Positions 53,561-63,077 of a DNA stretch of 64,000 bases are shown in pieces. The notes under the pieces are model-generated. The model was given only the letters and a program-made list of their open reading frames with translations, was not told where the DNA came from and made no database searches. The DNA comes from Chitinophagales bacterium. GTDB lineage: Bacteria; Bacteroidota; Bacteroidia; Chitinophagales; Chitinophagaceae. Every line of letters begins with the position of its first letter. Positions within the stretch are counted from its first letter, which is position 1. The position numbers and the translations under genes are program-made. Location: the NCBI GenBank assembly GCA_015655015.1, contig JAATFV010000096.1:1-64000 (forward strand), given 5' to 3'.

Positions 53561-53604
53561 ATACAAATAGAATTAACCCCCACTAGCGTTAATTCTATTT
53601 GTAT
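53561..53604. promoter_or_regulatory. 17-bp perfect inverted repeat overlapping a promoter
   Basis: ATACAAATAGAATTAAC (53561-53577) and its exact reverse complement (53588-53604) flank a 10-base loop. TATCTTTG at 53602-53609 fits the -7 box and overlaps the right arm. No T-run, and low GC, so an operator is more likely than a terminator. Confidence 0.6.
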
Positions 53605-53654
53605 CTTTGAGCGAAAACTTGTATATTGGAGTCACGTGTAAAATGCAGTAAAGT

Positions 53655-53993
53655 ATGAGGATTTTTTACATACTGTTATCCATTATTCTACTGAGTTCCA
53701 CCCAGGTCAAAAGCCAGGCAAAAGGTTTTGCGCCAGATCCCGAGCCCAGGATCATTAAATTTTACCCCAACCCCGCAGTCTCCTTTATTACCTTCGAAAT
53801 AGCAAAAGAATCCAACAAGACTTATACCTTACTGATCTTCAATTTTTTGGGGAAAAAGGTAAAAGAGGTTCCGGACGTCTCCTCCAAAACCGTCGTTAAC
53901 CTTAGCGATCTCAGCCGCGGTATCTATATTTTCCAGCTAAAAGAGCAGAACGGAAGGGTCACCGACTCCGGCACCTTCCAGATCAACAAATAA
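53655..53993 (+). CDS. Secreted protein consisting of little more than a type A sorting domain
   Basis: A 112-residue protein. After a signal peptide (about 1-20, ends VKSQA) there is only a short linker and the Por secretion-tail domain: IKFYPNPAVSFITFEIAK at about 34-51, LLIFNFLGKKVKEV, and the ending LSRGIYIFQLKEQNGRV. Usually this domain sits at the end of a large cargo. Here no cargo domain exists. It is either a truncated gene, a decoy or a regulator of the secretion system. Upstream lies the inverted-repeat promoter at 53561-53609. Confidence 0.8.
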   Translation: MRIFYILLSIILLSSTQVKSQAKGFAPDPEPRIIKFYPNPAVSFITFEIAKESNKTYTLLIFNFLGKKVKEVPDVSSKTVVNLSDLSRGIYIFQLKEQNGRVTDSGTFQINK

Positions 53994-54006
53994 ACGCCCT
54001 TATAAT

Positions 54007-55182
54007 TTATAATACCTGAACGATGAGGAATTTCAGGTAATTCGTATTTTCCCATCCCTGTATAATGGGATGATCGCTGGCTTGCGCCTGAAAGCTGACC
54101 TGCCTTAATTGTCTCCGGGCATCCTTTGCCGCCTGTTGGATCGTCTCCAGGAACATTTCCGGAGACACCAGGTTCGTACAGGAAGAAGTCACCAGGAATC
54201 CCCCCTTTTTTACCAGCTTCATCCCCCGCAGATTGATCTCCTTATATCCCGTGAGGGCTTTTTCTATCGTTCCCCGGCTCTTCGTAAAAGCCGGAGGGTC
54301 CAGCATGACCACATCATACTGACGCCCCTCCCTGCTCCATTGCTTCAGGGCATCAAAGGCATTCACAGCCTCATAACGACAAATGCCCTCCAGCCCGTTC
54401 AGCGCCGCATTATGGCGGGCCTGCAACACGGCATTCTCAGAAATATCAAGGCCCAGCACAGACTTTGCCCCATAATAAGCTGCATGCGTTTCAAAACTCC
54501 CCGTATAACAAAAAGCGCCCAGTACATCCGCCCCTTTAACAATATGACGGATCGCCCGGCGATTATCATGCTGGTCCAGGAAATAACCCGTCTTCTGGCC
54601 ATTTTCAAGGTCCACCTGCAATTGAAGGCCGTTCTCCCGAATGACGATCCGGGTATCGAAAGGCGCAGTCAAAAAGCCCTTTTGCTGGGGCAATCCTTCC
54701 AGTTCACGTACCGGCACGTCATTACGCTCATAGATCCCCTTCGGCTGGAAGAGCTGCTCCAGGGCCTTTACGATGGCGGGTTTCCAGCGGTCGATCCCCA
54801 GCGATAAGGTCTGGATCACAAAATAATCATTGAATTTGTCGATGATCAGGGCAGGCAGAAAATCCGCTTCCCCGAATACCAGGCGGCAATTCTCGGTATA
54901 CCCCAGCCTTTGTCTGTATTCCCAGGCCTCCTTCAGACGCCCGTAAAAAAAGGATTCATCAATGGTCGCTGACTTATCCCGGGTCAGCAGACGGACCAGT
55001 ATCTGGGACTGCGGATTGATATATCCCTTGCCGACGAACTTCTTATCATGGGTATATACCTCGACGATCCCCCCCGCTTCCACATCCTCATCGACCATAT
55101 TTACCTCATTGGCAAATATCCACGGATGCCCGCCCTCTATTCGACGGCTGATCTTTTTATTCAGGTAAACTTTTTTCGTCAT
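54007..55182 (-). CDS. RlmI-like 23S rRNA cytosine methyltransferase (PUA plus SAM domain)
   Basis: A 391-residue class I methyltransferase. The N-terminal PUA domain starts VYLNKKISRRIEGGHPWIF. The SAM-binding part has GADVLGAFCYTGSFETHAA and the catalytic region YDVVMLDPPAFTKSR, then SSCTNLVSPEMF with the cysteine used by m5C enzymes. The ATG at 55182 fits RlmI length; the frame is open 31 codons further upstream. The -7 box at 55188-55195 ends only 5 bases before this ATG, so the message may be almost leaderless. Confidence 0.88.
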   Translation of the reverse strand: MTKKVYLNKKISRRIEGGHPWIFANEVNMVDEDVEAGGIVEVYTHDKKFVGKGYINPQSQILVRLLTRDKSATIDESFFYGRLKEAWEYRQRLGYTENCRLVFGEADFLPALIIDKFNDYFVIQTLSLGIDRWKPAIVKALEQLFQPKGIYERNDVPVRELEGLPQQKGFLTAPFDTRIVIRENGLQLQVDLENGQKTGYFLDQHDNRRAIRHIVKGADVLGAFCYTGSFETHAAYYGAKSVLGLDISENAVLQARHNAALNGLEGICRYEAVNAFDALKQWSREGRQYDVVMLDPPAFTKSRGTIEKALTGYKEINLRGMKLVKKGGFLVTSSCTNLVSPEMFLETIQQAAKDARRQLRQVSFQAQASDHPIIQGWENTNYLKFLIVQVL

Positions 55183-55187
55183 GGGCG

Positions 55188-55195
55188 CAAAGGTA
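55188..55195 (-). promoter_or_regulatory. -7 box for the RlmI-like gene
   Basis: TACCTTTG on the minus strand matches TAnnTTTG and lies 5 bases from the ATG. Transcription starting about 7 bases downstream would begin at the start codon. Confidence 0.45.
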
Positions 55196-55293
55196 AGGCT
55201 ATCTCCTACGGGGAAAAGGCTAAATTTGCCCTGCCGGAGAGCCACCCTGCCAGTATAGAGGTTTTTATAAGACAATTTGTCCTTAAATCCGGC

Positions 55294-55323
55294 TTGGCAA
55301 AATTATTGACTAGCTTACCTTTG
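55294..55323 (+). promoter_or_regulatory. Consensus promoter of grpE-dnaJ
   Basis: TTG at 55294-55296, 19 bases, TACCTTTG at 55316-55323. The ATG of grpE is 17 bases downstream. No CIRCE-type heat-shock inverted repeat is visible nearby. Confidence 0.6.
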
Positions 55324-55339
55324 TCTCAACTTTTGGACT

Positions 55340-55930
55340 ATGAATATAGAAGATAATAATTATTCGGCGGGAGATCCCGCTTTTAATGCCGGAGAAAATG
55401 GTCCGGATGCCGTGGAAGATATGAATACGGATGAAAATGTTGCAGGTACGACCCACCTAAATGATAACATGCCGGGAGATGATGAAGGAGATAAGCTCAA
55501 AGAGGAATTACAGGCCCAAAAAGATAAATACCTGCGCCTGTTCGCCGAATTTGACAATTTCAGAAAACGGAGCGCCAGAGAAGCGCTGGAATTGAGGCAA
55601 ACTGCTGGTAAAGAGGTAATTGTATCCCTATTGGATGTAATGGACGATTGCGACCGGGCAGAAAAACAGCTGCAAAACGCAGCCAACATCGATCAGGTTA
55701 AGGAAGGTATCCAGTTGGTATTCTCCAAGCTTCGCTCTGTTTTGCAGGGGAAGGGCCTTAAAGCCATGGTGAGCATTCATACCAATTTCGATGTGGAAAA
55801 ACACGAGGCCATTACAGAGATCCCCGTTCAGGATCCCTCCCTCAAAGGAAAAGTAATCGACGAAGTGCAAAAAGGCTATTACCTGAATGACAAGATCATT
55901 CGTTTTGCCAAAGTGGTGGTAGGCAAATAA
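55340..55930 (+). CDS. grpE: Nucleotide-exchange factor GrpE
   Basis: A 196-residue co-chaperone that releases ADP from DnaK. The N-terminal 55 residues are acidic and disordered, followed by a long helix (about 56-110, LKEELQAQKDKYLRLFAEFDNFRKR) and the C-terminal beta-domain with GVQMVFSK-like IQLVFSKLRSVL and HEAITEIPV. It is 52 bases from dnaJ, same strand, in the usual order without dnaK. Confidence 0.92.
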   Translation: MNIEDNNYSAGDPAFNAGENGPDAVEDMNTDENVAGTTHLNDNMPGDDEGDKLKEELQAQKDKYLRLFAEFDNFRKRSAREALELRQTAGKEVIVSLLDVMDDCDRAEKQLQNAANIDQVKEGIQLVFSKLRSVLQGKGLKAMVSIHTNFDVEKHEAITEIPVQDPSLKGKVIDEVQKGYYLNDKIIRFAKVVVGK

Positions 55931-55982
55931 TTAAAAGCAGCTTTAGGCTCAGCATGAAGCTCAAAAATGATTCTGTTTTATT

Positions 55983-57146
55983 ATGTCTAAGAGAGATTAC
56001 TACGAAATACTCGGCGTATCAAAAGGAGCTCCTGCCGATGATATTAAAAAGGCTTACCGCAAAGTCGCCATGCAATTCCACCCCGATCGCAACCCGGGAG
56101 ACAAAGCTGCAGAAGAGAAGTTCAAGGAAGCAGCGGAAGCCTATGAAGTATTGAGCGATGCAGACAAAAAAGCGCAGTATGACCGCTATGGACATGCCGG
56201 CGTGAGCAATAATGGCCGCGGAGGGTTCAATGGCGGCGGTAATATGAACATGGATGACATCTTCAGCCAGTTCGGAGATATCTTCGGAGACGATGTTTTC
56301 GGCAGCTTCTTCGGAGGTGGCAGAAGAGGCGGCGGCAGCTCCCGCTCCCGGGGAGTGAAAGGCAGCAACCTTCGCGTAAAGATCAAGCTCAACTATGAAG
56401 AGATCGCCAAAGGCGTTACCAAAAATATTAAGGTAAAAAAATATGTCCCCTGCACTACCTGCAGCGGCAGCGGCGCTAAAGATAAGAGCAGCATCCAAAC
56501 CTGCTCCACTTGTGGCGGCAGCGGCCAGGTACGGAGGGTCAGCAACACCTTTCTGGGACAAATGCAGACCGTGACGACCTGCCCGACCTGTAATGGAGAA
56601 GGCTCCCTGGTGACGGCGAAATGTGCTTCCTGTAAAGGAGAAGGCAGGGTCTACGGAGAAGAGACCGTAACGATCGATATTCCTGCAGGCGTACAGGAAG
56701 GCATGCAATTGAGCGTAGGGGGAAGAGGAAATGCCGGCGAAAGAGGCGGAGCGCCCGGCGACCTGATCATCCTTATCGAAGAGGAACAACATGCCGACTT
56801 ACATCGGGATGGACTTAATGTAGCATATGAGCTCCATATTTCCTTTTCCGATGCAGTTTTTGGATTACAGGCGGAAGTTCCCACCATCGACGGAAAAGCA
56901 AAGATCAAAATACCGCCAGGCACCCAAAGCGGCAAAATATTCAGGCTGAAAGGGAAAGGCTTCCCCGGCGTCAACTCCTACGAAAGAGGCGACCAGTTGA
57001 TCCACATAAACGTCTGGACACCCCAGCACGTAAGCCCGGAAGAAAAATCCATCCTGGAGAAATTAGCAGATTCTCCCAATTTCCAGCCAAAACCGGATAA
57101 AAATGAAAGGAGCTTTTTTGATAAGGTAAGAGAGATGTTTTCCTAA
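55983..57146 (+). CDS. dnaJ: Chaperone DnaJ
   Basis: A 387-residue type I J-protein. The J-domain ([15 protein letters not shown]) with HPD in [10 protein letters not shown], a Gly/Phe-rich region (about 75-120), four CxxCxGxG zinc motifs ([32 protein letters not shown]) and the C-terminal substrate domains are all intact. It stimulates DnaK ATPase and holds unfolded proteins. Downstream the VWA gene is convergent with a 14-base gap. Confidence 0.94.
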   Translation: MSKRDYYEILGVSKGAPADDIKKAYRKVAMQFHPDRNPGDKAAEEKFKEAAEAYEVLSDADKKAQYDRYGHAGVSNNGRGGFNGGGNMNMDDIFSQFGDIFGDDVFGSFFGGGRRGGGSSRSRGVKGSNLRVKIKLNYEEIAKGVTKNIKVKKYVPCTTCSGSGAKDKSSIQTCSTCGGSGQVRRVSNTFLGQMQTVTTCPTCNGEGSLVTAKCASCKGEGRVYGEETVTIDIPAGVQEGMQLSVGGRGNAGERGGAPGDLIILIEEEQHADLHRDGLNVAYELHISFSDAVFGLQAEVPTIDGKAKIKIPPGTQSGKIFRLKGKGFPGVNSYERGDQLIHINVWTPQHVSPEEKSILEKLADSPNFQPKPDKNERSFFDKVREMFS

Positions 57147-57160
57147 TCTTATAGGTAAGA

Positions 57161-58924
57161 TCACTCCCCTTCCTTCTTATGCCTCTTCTGATGTCCGTAA
57201 ATTTTTCGGGCCTTCTCGATAAGGCCGATGAATTCCTCCTGCATTCCATCTTCCGGATCGCGGGACTTCTCTGCCATATCAATAGTCCCCTTCCAGCTTG
57301 CCTGAGCCATGAACCGGGATCTCTTCAGCAATCCGCCAAACATGGCAATAGAAGAGGCAAAACGATAACAAGGCTGCAAGTCCTCAAAAGCAGTCAATTG
57401 ATAGGGACACGTATAAAAGGTCATCCTTTCCAGCGTATCATGCGGAAGCTTATAATTAAGCACTACCTGCCCAAGCCTGCTTTTGTCAGCCGACAGGCCG
57501 GAACTGTCCGGATCCGCCGGCGTTATTTCAAATAAAGCCAGTAAAGAATGTCCAGAACCGACCTCCCCTCCCTGCACTTCATTCAGGGAATCCGACAACG
57601 CTTTCACTTTATTATCAAAGCCTATCAGCCGGTAATTCTTCACCAGGGCAGGATTGAATGATATATTCAGATAGGCGTCATCAGCTACCGCATAAACGGT
57701 CTGGGTGAACTCCCGGACCAGGACCTTCTCCGCTTCCCGCTCATCGTCCAGGTACGCAAAATTTCCATTCCCCTTTTTAGCCAGCACTTCCAGCTTGGAA
57801 TCCTTATAATTTCCCATTCCCACACCCAGACAGGTTAGATAGATCCCCCACTCCCTATACTGGTCCACCAACTTTTCCATCTCTTCCTCCGAGGTCTCCC
57901 CTACATTAAAGTCCCCATCCGTGGCCAGGATCACCCGGTTATTGCCTCCCTTTACGAACTGGCTCCGGGCCACCCGGTAAGCAGCGCGGATCCCCGCTTC
58001 TCCCGGAGTAGGCCCCCCGGGATACATATCTTCGATAGCTTTTTGGATCTTTTTCTTTTCCCCTCCGGACGTAGGTGGCAGCCACACTCCCACAGAGCTT
58101 CCATACACGACGATCGACACGGTATCGATCTCCCGTAAATTATTGACCAGCAATCTGAAAGCGGATTTCAGCAATGGCAGCTTATTCGGCATGTCCATAG
58201 AGCCGGATACATCTACCAGGAACACCAGGTTGGCCGGAGGTATCTTCGCAGGATCCACTTTCCGGGCGCAGACCTTTAAGAAAAGTAATTGATTGGTAGT
58301 ATTCCAGGGGCATTCCGACAGATCAGAATGTATAAAAAAACAACTGTCCGCCGCAGGAGGCGTATAACCGAAATTGAAATAATTCAGCAATTCCTCGATA
58401 CGCACGGCATCCGGAGGAATCGTGCTGCCCATATTCAGAAAGCGGCGCACATTGCTGTAAGAAGCTTTGTCGATCGTAACGGCAAACCCGGTCTCCGGAA
58501 ATTTCCCGGCAGGAATAAATTCATTTTCCACCAGGGAGCTATAAGTCTCTCCCCCCACCGTCCAGCCTTTCCAATCCCCGCCTTTCAGATCCTTTGTAAG
58601 GGAGAGCAATCGCTTCCTCGCAACCTCCGGCGGGTGAAACAGCAGCTTGAGCACGATATTCTGATAGTCGGTCGCGTTGACGAGCAGCGACAAGGTCTGG
58701 TACCCTTCCGCCGAAACAGTCAGCGAATCCGTGGATTGAGGCACAGGTATCCCAAAGGCCCCGGAACTGCCCGAATGATAAAGATACCCATTGGAGTGGA
58801 GCAGTATTTTTACATTTGGCAAGAGGCTGTTGTTCTCATCTTTTATCTCCCCCCGCAAATAGAACTGTGCAAAAGAAGAATAAAACAATAAAGAACCTAT
58901 AACAAGTAATGCTACATTTTTCAA
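57161..58924 (-). CDS. Exported von Willebrand factor A-domain protein (YfbK-like)
   Basis: A 587-residue protein. The signal peptide ends near SFAQ, then a carboxypeptidase-regulatory-like beta domain (about 20-95). The VWA domain holds the metal site DVSGSMDMPNKL (about 240-251), with Thr and Asp ligands at LATDGDFNVG. The C-terminal part matches the DUF3520 region of YfbK-like proteins. The start is TTG at 58924, which begins the signal peptide (KNVALLVIGSLLFYSS). Probably binds another protein through a metal-dependent adhesion site; partner unknown. Confidence 0.87.
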   Translation of the reverse strand: MKNVALLVIGSLLFYSSFAQFYLRGEIKDENNSLLPNVKILLHSNGYLYHSGSSGAFGIPVPQSTDSLTVSAEGYQTLSLLVNATDYQNIVLKLLFHPPEVARKRLLSLTKDLKGGDWKGWTVGGETYSSLVENEFIPAGKFPETGFAVTIDKASYSNVRRFLNMGSTIPPDAVRIEELLNYFNFGYTPPAADSCFFIHSDLSECPWNTTNQLLFLKVCARKVDPAKIPPANLVFLVDVSGSMDMPNKLPLLKSAFRLLVNNLREIDTVSIVVYGSSVGVWLPPTSGGEKKKIQKAIEDMYPGGPTPGEAGIRAAYRVARSQFVKGGNNRVILATDGDFNVGETSEEEMEKLVDQYREWGIYLTCLGVGMGNYKDSKLEVLAKKGNGNFAYLDDEREAEKVLVREFTQTVYAVADDAYLNISFNPALVKNYRLIGFDNKVKALSDSLNEVQGGEVGSGHSLLALFEITPADPDSSGLSADKSRLGQVVLNYKLPHDTLERMTFYTCPYQLTAFEDLQPCYRFASSIAMFGGLLKRSRFMAQASWKGTIDMAEKSRDPEDGMQEEFIGLIEKARKIYGHQKRHKKEGE

Positions 58925-58999
58925 TGGGATATATTGGATCTCAAATTAATGTGTTCTTTCTTCTTTGTCAAGCCCTCATTTGTTATTTTAACAGTTCCC

Positions 59000-59536
59000 C
59001 TACTCCACCAGCTTATAGATCGACGAGATATTCCTCCCAAGCCCGTCGTAATCCAGCCCATACCCCAGTAAGAATTTATTGGGGACAGCAAAGCCCAGGT
59101 AATCCACGGCTATCGGATAGACGGTCGCTTCCGGCTTATGCAGCAGGGCAGCGATCTTCAGCGAAGCAGGTTGCTGGTGCTCCAGCTGTGGCAGGAATTC
59201 GCTCAGGGTCTTGCCCGTATCCACAATATCCTCCAGGATCACTACATGCCTTCCGATCAGGTCTATGTCCAGTCCGATCGCGGTAATGACATGGCCGGAA
59301 GATTTCGTTCCCTTATAGGACGCCAGCTTGATAAAGCAGATCTCCGCTTCAATGGTAATCTCTTTGAACAGATCAGAAGCGAACATAAAGGCCCCATTGA
59401 GGATAGCGATAAAGAGAGGCTTCCTCCCCGCATAATCCCGGTCGATCTGCTGAGCGATCGACTTTATCTTTTCTCCGATCAGCCCGGCGCTTAAATAAGG
59501 CTCAAATTCTTTATCGTGGACCCTGATAGTGGACAT
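59000..59536 (-). CDS. hpt: Hypoxanthine phosphoribosyltransferase
   Basis: A 178-residue salvage enzyme that joins hypoxanthine or guanine to PRPP. The PRPP motif is VVILEDIVDTGKTL (about 94-107), with LFIAILNGAFMFASDL as the earlier pyrophosphate loop and VDYLGFAVPNKFLLGYGLDYD as the purine-binding end. It ends close to the VWA gene and is followed upstream by the glucosaminidase gene (23 bases), possibly one operon. Confidence 0.92.
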   Translation of the reverse strand: MSTIRVHDKEFEPYLSAGLIGEKIKSIAQQIDRDYAGRKPLFIAILNGAFMFASDLFKEITIEAEICFIKLASYKGTKSSGHVITAIGLDIDLIGRHVVILEDIVDTGKTLSEFLPQLEHQQPASLKIAALLHKPEATVYPIAVDYLGFAVPNKFLLGYGLDYDGLGRNISSIYKLVE

Positions 59537-59559
59537 GTTGACTGGTTTTCAGTAACTGA

Positions 59560-60633
59560 TTAATTCATTTTTCTCCCATCTGTGATCATTGGCCTTGCGG
59601 GAGCGGAAGACTGTAAATAGATCTTCCCCCCGACTACCGGCTGCGTACCGGAATTCAGCTGGTTCATCTCCAGCAGGTCCTGGTAACGAACACCTTCCGC
59701 CTGGCAAATATCATATAAGCTCTCTCCCTCCCGGACAATATGGAATTCAACGGCCCCGGTCTTCCGCTTTCGTTGCAGGAACAGCAGCTGATCCCTGTCC
59801 AATACATCCTCCTCCTTCATATCATTGAACTCCAGCAAACGGGATAGGGGTAATTCATATTGATCGGCTACCGACAGGAGAGAAACTCCTGCTTTCACAT
59901 AAATAACACGGGTCTTATTGATGAGGAATTCCCCTGAGGGGTAGGACACCTCCGTATGTACATTATCCGTATGTACATTAACAGTAGTATCTCTTCCTTT
60001 ACCCGGCAGCGGAAGAAAAGTATTATCCCCATTCTTTACCGGATTGCTGACCTTTGTTATAGAGCCGGCAACAGCGCCGGGCGCCGTCAGCACAACTTCG
60101 TCCGCCGGGCTCATCCTGCCCATGGCGATCAGCGTATATTGCTCCAGGTTATAATTATTGATCAGCTTGATCAGTATCTGGGAATAACGGATATTCGTCG
60201 CATACCCTGCCTTCCGCAAACCATAGGCCCATCCTTCATAGTCCGTAGGATCGAGCTTGAAGAGAAACGCATAACGGGAGCTTCCCCGCAGGAACTCCGA
60301 ATGGTCCCGGTAAGAATCTTCCGCACTGGCATAACTGCGAAAACATTCCCCCCGGCTGTCGTCATCATGGTATACGACATCCCCCTTCCATTCGTCCTTG
60401 CACTTAATCCCGAAATGATTGTTGGCTTTTTTTACCAGCTCGCTGTTACCCGCTTCCGTCTCATGTATGCCCTGCGCCAGGATAATGGAGGCCGGGATGC
60501 CCGAACGCTGCATTTCCGCCATCGCCAGGGCTTTGTAAGTATTGATATAGGAAATGACGTCCGCACTGTTCTGCGCCTGCCCGTTTTTTCCTGCCATGAC
60601 GATCAGGCAGGCTATTACGAATTTTACCTTCAT
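59560..60633 (-). CDS. Exported glucosaminidase with LysM domains
   Basis: A 357-residue peptidoglycan hydrolase. The signal peptide ends near NGQAQ. The glucosaminidase domain covers about 25-165, with ASIILAQGIHETEAGNSELV containing the catalytic glutamate and NNHFGIKCKDEWKG following. Two LysM repeats lie at the C-terminus: VIYVKAGVSLLSVADQYEL (about 240) and FHIVREGESLYDICQAEG (about 298). It should cleave N-acetylglucosaminyl bonds in the cell wall. Confidence 0.9.
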   Translation of the reverse strand: MKVKFVIACLIVMAGKNGQAQNSADVISYINTYKALAMAEMQRSGIPASIILAQGIHETEAGNSELVKKANNHFGIKCKDEWKGDVVYHDDDSRGECFRSYASAEDSYRDHSEFLRGSSRYAFLFKLDPTDYEGWAYGLRKAGYATNIRYSQILIKLINNYNLEQYTLIAMGRMSPADEVVLTAPGAVAGSITKVSNPVKNGDNTFLPLPGKGRDTTVNVHTDNVHTEVSYPSGEFLINKTRVIYVKAGVSLLSVADQYELPLSRLLEFNDMKEEDVLDRDQLLFLQRKRKTGAVEFHIVREGESLYDICQAEGVRYQDLLEMNQLNSGTQPVVGGKIYLQSSAPARPMITDGRKMN

Positions 60634-60673
60634 TGGAGACCTTTTACCTTCATTACCATTACGAGACCCGAAT

Positions 60674-61312
60674 TTATTTCTTCCGGATGAACAATAGTCC
60701 GTCCCGAATAGTCAGCATCACCCTTTCCACCGAATCGTCGGCATTTACCCACTCATTAAATGCCTGTATCGCTTTAGCGCTCTTCCCCGTTATCTCCTTT
60801 TCCAGCACCTGACCGTGAAATAACACGTTATCGGCGATGATCAACCCTCCTGACCTCAGTCGCGGCAATACTAATTTATAATATTCTGTATAATTTACCT
60901 TATCGGCGTCTATAAACACCAAATCCCAGACCTCCTCAAGGGCCGGGATGATCTCTAACGCATTTCCACGGTGTAAAATTATCCGATCCTGCCAATTTGC
61001 CCGCCTGAAATTTTCAGCAGCCAGATCCGCATCCTCCTCTCTCAATTCAATCGTATGCAGCCGGCCGTCCTTCCCCAGCCCCCTGGCCAGGCATAAGGCG
61101 CTATAGCCCATAAAAGTCCCTATTTCCAGGATCCGGTCAGGACGCAACACACAGCTGATCATTTCCAGGAATTTTCCCTGCAAATGACCGCTTAACATAT
61201 GTGCCTGGGAATGATGTGCCTGCGTATACTCAGCGATCTCCTTCAACAGGGGGCTCTCCCCGGAAGAATACCGTTCCGCATAGTCCTGCACCAATGGGTT
61301 GATAAGTTCCAT
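60674..61312 (-). CDS. Class I SAM-dependent O-methyltransferase
   Basis: A 212-residue enzyme of the catechol/caffeoyl-CoA O-methyltransferase family. The SAM loop is ILEIGTFMGYSALCLARGL (about 60-78), with HTIELREED and the metal-binding FIDADKVNYTEYYKL (about 132-146) and ADNVLFHGQV. Substrate unknown. It lies 40 bases upstream of the glucosaminidase gene on the same strand. Confidence 0.88.
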   Translation of the reverse strand: MELINPLVQDYAERYSSGESPLLKEIAEYTQAHHSQAHMLSGHLQGKFLEMISCVLRPDRILEIGTFMGYSALCLARGLGKDGRLHTIELREEDADLAAENFRRANWQDRIILHRGNALEIIPALEEVWDLVFIDADKVNYTEYYKLVLPRLRSGGLIIADNVLFHGQVLEKEITGKSAKAIQAFNEWVNADDSVERVMLTIRDGLLFIRKK

Positions 61313-61401
61313 TCCGGTAAATTTCCGGCAAAGATAACCTTTTAAAAAGCATCAAAAATTGGCCTGCAACGCATGCTGCTTATAGAAGCCGGGCACCTAT
61401 T

Positions 61402-61504
61402 CCGCCACCCTGCCGCTAATTTCGTCGCCCTGCTGTTAGTTTCCGTCACCCCGCTGTTAGTTTCCGTCACCCGCCGTTAGTTTCCGCCACCCTGCTGTTA
61501 GTTT
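61402..61504. repeat. 21-bp tandem repeat, five copies, overlapping the symporter 3' end
   Basis: Read on the minus strand the unit is AAACTAACAGCAGGGTGGCGG. Copies lie at 61484-61504 (21 bp), 61464-61483 (20), 61443-61463 (21), 61423-61442 (20) and 61402-61422 (21, diverged). The symporter's C-terminal residues and its stop (61467-61469) are within the first two. Confidence 0.8.
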
Positions 61505-63008
61505 GTATCAGCCTTTTTTTTGAAATGCCCAGCAGGCCGAGAAAGGTTAATATGCCGTTAATCAGCAGCAATTCGATCCCTATCTGGAACCCTCCCAGCC
61601 AGGAGGCGGAATACCGGCTGATAAAATAACAACAGGTAGGCGCCAGCAGGCAAATGGCTGTCACGATCCAGTGATTGGGCAGACTCCGCTTCGTAAGGAT
61701 CCCGAATGCAAATAAGCCCAGCAGGGGGCCATAGGTATAGCCGGCCAGGTCGAGAATGATATAGATGATCGACTTGCTGTCGATCCATTTGAACACGAGG
61801 ATGCAGATCAGAAAAATAATAGCAAAACAGATATGCACCGTTATACGGGTCCTCTTTTTTTGCTGCTCATTGAGGTCCGTCTTATTCCGCAGGTCCAGCA
61901 GATCGATGCAAAAGGAAGAGGTCAGCGCCGTCAGCGCCCCATCGGCGCTTGGGAAAAGAGCGGAGATCAATCCAATGATGAAAATGATCGAAACGGCTTT
62001 GGGGAGGTAATGAAGGGCCAGTGTCGGAAAAAGATCGTCGCCGATCACATTCTGCCCGTTCAGGAGTAATTGATGGTCCTGATAAACCGCCCCATTATGC
62101 GTTATAAAGAGATACAACAATCCCCCCAGTAACAGGAAGAGAAAATTCACCAGCACCAGCACCACGCTAAAGGAGACGATATTTTTCTGAGAGTCCTTCA
62201 GGTTCCGGACGCTGATATTCTTCTGCATCATCTCCTGGTCCAGGCCTGTCATGGCGATCATGATGAATATACCGCCAATGATCTGCTTGCCGAAGAATCC
62301 CTTGTCCCTGATATCCGTATTGAAGACCCGGGTAAACCCTCTTTCATCCAGCGCCTGTAGCGCGCCGCCAAAGCTCAGGTTCATATGCTGCAGGATATAG
62401 ATCGTACACACGACGAGTCCCAGCAACATAAAAGAAGTTTGCAGGGTGTCCGTGTAAACGATCGTTTTTACCCCTCCTTCAAAAGTATACAGCAGGATCA
62501 TTAACAGGATGATAAACGTGGTCAGCGCAAAAGGCACCCCCATTTCTTTCAGGATAAAAATATGCAATACATTGATAACAAGATAAAGGCGGGCGGTAGC
62601 CCCCACGGTACGCGAGATGATAAAGAACAGCGAGCCCGTCCGGTAGGCGATCTTGCCAAAACGGGTAAGGAGGTAATTATATATGGAAGTTAATTGCAGC
62701 CGGTAATAGAGGGGCAACAGGACAAAAGCGATCACCATGCATCCAAGCCAGTTGCCGATCACGACCTGGAAATAACCGAAAGCTTTATGGGCCACTCCCG
62801 CAAAATCTCCCACGGTCCCGGGCACCGATACAAATGTCACTCCGGATAAAAGGGTGCCGATCATGCCAAAAGATACCAGCATCCAGTTGGAATTCCGGTT
62901 GCCGATAAAAAAACTATCGTTATTGGAATGACGCGAAGTACGCCAGGCTACGCCTAACAATACCAGGAAATAACCGATCACGAAAGAAAACAGCAGAAAT
63001 GGGGACAT
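61467..63008 (-). CDS. Sodium:solute symporter family protein
   Basis: A 513-residue inner-membrane transporter with about 13 membrane segments. The SSS signature region is present (GMIGTLLSGVTFVSVPGTVG near the N-terminus, and the GLISALFPSADGALTALTSS segment around residue 350). Substrate (sugar, amino acid or other) unknown. The last residues ETNSRVAETNGG are coded by the tandem repeat at 61402-61504: a 1-bp shorter second unit brings in the stop codon. Confidence 0.88.
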   Translation of the reverse strand: MSPFLLFSFVIGYFLVLLGVAWRTSRHSNNDSFFIGNRNSNWMLVSFGMIGTLLSGVTFVSVPGTVGDFAGVAHKAFGYFQVVIGNWLGCMVIAFVLLPLYYRLQLTSIYNYLLTRFGKIAYRTGSLFFIISRTVGATARLYLVINVLHIFILKEMGVPFALTTFIILLMILLYTFEGGVKTIVYTDTLQTSFMLLGLVVCTIYILQHMNLSFGGALQALDERGFTRVFNTDIRDKGFFGKQIIGGIFIMIAMTGLDQEMMQKNISVRNLKDSQKNIVSFSVVLVLVNFLFLLLGGLLYLFITHNGAVYQDHQLLLNGQNVIGDDLFPTLALHYLPKAVSIIFIIGLISALFPSADGALTALTSSFCIDLLDLRNKTDLNEQQKKRTRITVHICFAIIFLICILVFKWIDSKSIIYIILDLAGYTYGPLLGLFAFGILTKRSLPNHWIVTAICLLAPTCCYFISRYSASWLGGFQIGIELLLINGILTFLGLLGISKKRLIQTNSRVAETNGG

Positions 63009-63077
63009 AGGCCAATTTAATAATAATTAGGAAATACAAGCTTAATAATTGAATTTTAATTTGAATTAAACATAATT

